Below are positions 61,814 to 64,000 of a stretch of DNA of 64,000 bases, one piece after another (positions within the stretch are counted from its first letter, which is position 1; the number at the start of each line of letters is the position of its first letter). Both the position numbers and the translations under genes were made by a program. Source of the DNA: Burkholderiaceae bacterium (GTDB lineage Bacteria > Pseudomonadota > Gammaproteobacteria > Burkholderiales > Burkholderiaceae_C); contig JACKLN010000011.1 of the NCBI GenBank assembly GCA_024235855.1, forward strand, positions 1 to 64,000. Direction: 5' to 3'. The notes under the pieces are model-generated. The model made no database searches and was not told the DNA's origin. It saw only the letters and a list, made by a program, of their open reading frames with translations.

Positions 61814-62319
61814 CGGGGGGTCTCGGGGCCGTGGGCGTCCGGCGTGTCCGCAGCGGCCAGCAGTTCACGGGCGCGGCGCGCCTCGGCGTCGCTCAACGGC
61901 GCCGCGGCCGCCGCTGCTGCCTCGCGGCGTTGCCGCAGCGTGCGCGCCATGACCCAGGCCATGGCCGCCAGCAGCACGAAGGGGCCGATCCACAGCAGCC
62001 AGGTCAGCGGCTTGAATGGCGGCTTGTAGAGCACGAAGTCGCCGTAGCGCTCGACCATGTAGGCGCGGATCTCGTCCGGCGTGCGACCGGCGATCAGCTG
62101 TTCGCGCACCTGCTGGCGCAGGTCCACCGCCAGGTCGGCGTTGGACGCGGCGATGGTTTCGTTCTGGCAGACCAGGCAGCGCAGGTCGTGGGCGATCTCG
62201 AAGACCTTGGCCTCGAGCGCCGGGTCGGCGGCCAGCGGGCGGGCCTCCTGGGCGACGGCCGTGGCCAGCATGCACGCCAGCCCGCCCGCCGCCAGCGCGG
62301 CGACGATCCGGCTAGCCAT
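61810..62319 (-). CDS. ccmH: cytochrome c biogenesis thioreductase CcmH
   Basis: The 169-residue membrane-anchored protein reduces the apocytochrome CxxCH cysteines. Its own redox motif is 'LRCLVCQNETIAASNADLA', and 'MVERYGDFVLYKPPF' is family-specific. A signal peptide and one C-terminal membrane helix are predicted. It overlaps ccmG by 8 bp and ccmI by 4 bp. Confidence 0.96.
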   Translation of the reverse strand: MASRIVAALAAGGLACMLATAVAQEARPLAADPALEAKVFEIAHDLRCLVCQNETIAASNADLAVDLRQQVREQLIAGRTPDEIRAYMVERYGDFVLYKPPFKPLTWLLWIGPFVLLAAMAWVMARTLRQRREAAAAAAAPLSDAEARRARELLAAADTPDAHGPETPR

Positions 62320-62836
62320 CGAGCTTCTTCAGCAGCGGCAGGATCTCGTCGTTCAGCGCCTGCGGCGTGATCGGCCCGATCTGCTTGTGGCGGATGACGC
62401 CGTTGCGGTCGATGACGAAGGTCTCGGGCACGCCGTAGACGCCGAAGTCGATGCCCACGCGGCCGTTGGCGTCGGCGGCGATGGTCTGGTAGGGGTCGCC
62501 ATGGCGGGCCAGCCAGCGCTTGGCGTCCTCCGGCTTGTCCTTGTAGTTCAGGCCGACCACGTTGACGCCCGGCATGCGCGCCAGCTGCGTCACGTAGGGG
62601 TGCTCGGCCAGGCAGGGCACGCACCACGACGCGAAGACGTTGAGCACCCAGACCTTGCCCTTCATCTGCTCGGCGGCGAAGGTGACGGCCGGGTCGCCCA
62701 GCGTCGGCAGGCTGAAGGCCGGCGCCGGCTTGTCGATCAGCGGCGACGGTACTTCACGCGGGTTGAGCTTCAGCCCCACGCCCAGGAACAGCGCCAGCAC
62801 CACGAAGATGCCCAGCGGGATCAGGTAGCGCTTCAT
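62312..62836 (-). CDS. ccmG: thiol:disulfide interchange protein CcmG/DsbE
   Basis: The 174-residue thioredoxin-fold protein is anchored by an N-terminal helix and supplies reductant for heme ligation. The active site is WCVPC in 'FASWCVPCLAEHP', and the family loop 'GVNVVGLNYKD' is present. The start overlaps the ccmF stop as ATGA. Confidence 0.96.
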   Translation of the reverse strand: MKRYLIPLGIFVVLALFLGVGLKLNPREVPSPLIDKPAPAFSLPTLGDPAVTFAAEQMKGKVWVLNVFASWCVPCLAEHPYVTQLARMPGVNVVGLNYKDKPEDAKRWLARHGDPYQTIAADANGRVGIDFGVYGVPETFVIDRNGVIRHKQIGPITPQALNDEILPLLKKLDG

Positions 62837-64000
62837 GCGGCGCGCGCTCCGGCGGGCAGCGCTTCAGTGCGCCGGCTGTGCAGGCGGTAGCGCCGGTCGG
62901 CCACGGCCAGCACGCCGCCCAGGGCCATCAGCAGGCAGCCGCCCCAGATCCAGTTGACGAAGGGCTTGACGTACAGGCGCACGCTCCAGGCGGCGCCGCC
63001 GTCCAGCGGCTCGCCCATCGAGACATACAGGTCACGGAAGACGCCACGGTCGATCGAGACCTCGGTCATCGGCATGCGGCTGACGGTGTAGGTGCGCTTC
63101 TCCGGATAGAGGTACTCGACGAAGCGGCTGTCGCGGCTGACCTCGAAGGTGGCGCGCACCGCCACGTAGTTCGGGCCCTGCACGTTCTGCAGACCCACGA
63201 GCTTGAAGTCGTGGCCGCCGGCGGTGGCGGTGCTGCCGATCTCCATGCGCAGGTCCTGCTCGGTCTCGTAGCCGCCGACCAGTGTCACGCCGATGATGAA
63301 CACGCCCACGCCGGCGTGCGCCAGCAGCATGCCGTACCAGCTGCCCGTCTGCGTGCGCAGGCGCTGGCCCCACAGCGCGAACGGCTGGCCCTGCACGCGT
63401 TGCCATAGCGTGTGCGCCGTGGTGGCCAGGATCCAGAAGGCCAGGAACAGCATGAAGCCCACCAGCGGCTTGAAGCTGCCCATCAGGAAGGGCGCGATCA
63501 GCGCCGCCACGAGGCTGACGGCCGCCGCCCAGCGCAGCTGCACGGCCAGTTCCGGCAGCGATGCCTTCTTCCACTTCGCGATCGGACCGATGCCCATCAG
63601 GAACATGGCCGGCACCATCAGCGGCACGAACACGGCGTTGAAGTACGACGGGCCGACCGAGATCTTGCCCAGGCCCAGTGCGTCGATCACCAGCGGGTAC
63701 AGCGTGCCCAGCAGCACGGCGGCGGTGGCCACCATCAGCAGCACGTTGTTGGCCAGCAGCATGCCTTCGCGCGACACGGGGTCGAACAGCCCGCCCACGC
63801 CCACCTTGGGGCCGCGCCACGCGAACAGCGCCAGCGAGCCGCCGATGACGATGCCCAGGAAGCTGAGGATGAAGACGCCCCGCGCAGGGTCGGTGGCGAA
63901 GGCGTGCACCGAGCTCAGCACGCCCGAGCGCACGAGGAAGGTGCCCATCAGGCTGAGGCTGAAGGCCAGGATGGCCAGCAGCACCGTCCACATCTTGAAG
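62833..64000 (-). CDS. ccmF: heme lyase CcmF, C-terminal part
   Basis: The gene runs off the right edge of the window, so the N-terminal part is missing; about 388 residues are visible. CcmF joins heme to apocytochrome c. The visible part has many membrane segments starting 'FKMWTVLLAILAFSLSLMGTFLVRSGVLSSVHAFATDP', a periplasmic domain (residues near 225-330 of this part) and a final helix. The conserved His in 'SSVHAFA' is a heme ligand in the family. Confidence 0.95.
   Translation of the reverse strand, partial: FKMWTVLLAILAFSLSLMGTFLVRSGVLSSVHAFATDPARGVFILSFLGIVIGGSLALFAWRGPKVGVGGLFDPVSREGMLLANNVLLMVATAAVLLGTLYPLVIDALGLGKISVGPSYFNAVFVPLMVPAMFLMGIGPIAKWKKASLPELAVQLRWAAAVSLVAALIAPFLMGSFKPLVGFMLFLAFWILATTAHTLWQRVQGQPFALWGQRLRTQTGSWYGMLLAHAGVGVFIIGVTLVGGYETEQDLRMEIGSTATAGGHDFKLVGLQNVQGPNYVAVRATFEVSRDSRFVEYLYPEKRTYTVSRMPMTEVSIDRGVFRDLYVSMGEPLDGGAAWSVRLYVKPFVNWIWGGCLLMALGGVLAVADRRYRLHSRRTEALPAGARAA

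Overview
The window is a roughly 70% G+C chromosomal segment from a betaproteobacterium, most likely a Burkholderiales of the Rubrivivax / Methylibium / Leptothrix-like group. The basis is red-type (form IC) RuBisCO with CbbX and CbbR, rhamnosylated-type EF-P with EarP, TRAP and Bug-type transporters, a PQQ alcohol dehydrogenase and a system I cytochrome c maturation operon. The genus is an inference. Genes are densely packed, with many ATGA or TGATG overlaps. I see no phage, insertion sequence, CRISPR array or resistance island. Only one stretch longer than 300 bp lacks a gene (5579-5962).

Layout. 1-5600: end of pmbA, a TRAP transporter (solute-binding gene convergent with dctQM), a rhodanese-like protein, YqeY and rpsU. 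5960-11020: a PAS protein with a degenerate GGDEF domain, a TSUP permease, an EVE-domain gene with a likely 6S RNA upstream, a DUF2189 membrane protein and a UbiB-family kinase. 11031-18600: ribF, ileS and lspA on the minus strand, split by a MipA-like porin and a large lipoprotein on the plus strand. 18600-21920: a GAF/PAS/Fis regulator lacking an AAA+ domain, divergent from a PQQ alcohol dehydrogenase and its cytochrome c. The dehydrogenase carries the Asp-x-Asp signature of lanthanide enzymes.

21840-37000 is mostly housekeeping: rsuA-type pseudouridine synthase, a class V aminotransferase, pyrD, rpiA, mnmC, a DUF3445 heme-protein gene, efp and earP, uvrC, a TonB-like lipoprotein, pgsA, an EamA exporter, HU, tRNA-Val, ppiD and tRNA-His. 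37034-40982 holds an unrecognised envelope protein, an EamA exporter, a class II aldolase with a divergent LysR regulator, and a small CxxC protein. 41063-52213 is a Calvin-cycle (cbb) operon in the order cbbL-S-rpe-cbbX-fbp-prk-tkt-cbbZ-cbbY-cbbA, with divergent cbbR and a readable promoter and operator. 52289-57011 is a MarR-controlled EmrAB-type tripartite efflux operon. 57044-59700 holds a Bug solute-binding protein and the ArgP/ArgO (LysE) pair. 59762-60376 is an isolated cheZ with a sigma-28-type promoter. 60587-64000 is ccmI-ccmH-ccmG-ccmF, cut by the window edge.

Together the genes suggest an autotrophic or mixotrophic, motile, respiring bacterium that can oxidise alcohols in the periplasm. 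I found no convincing wholly new system. The most unusual items are the alcohol dehydrogenase module with its AAA+-less regulator, the orphan cheZ with its own flagellar promoter, the split ribF-ileS-lspA block and several unrecognised envelope proteins.
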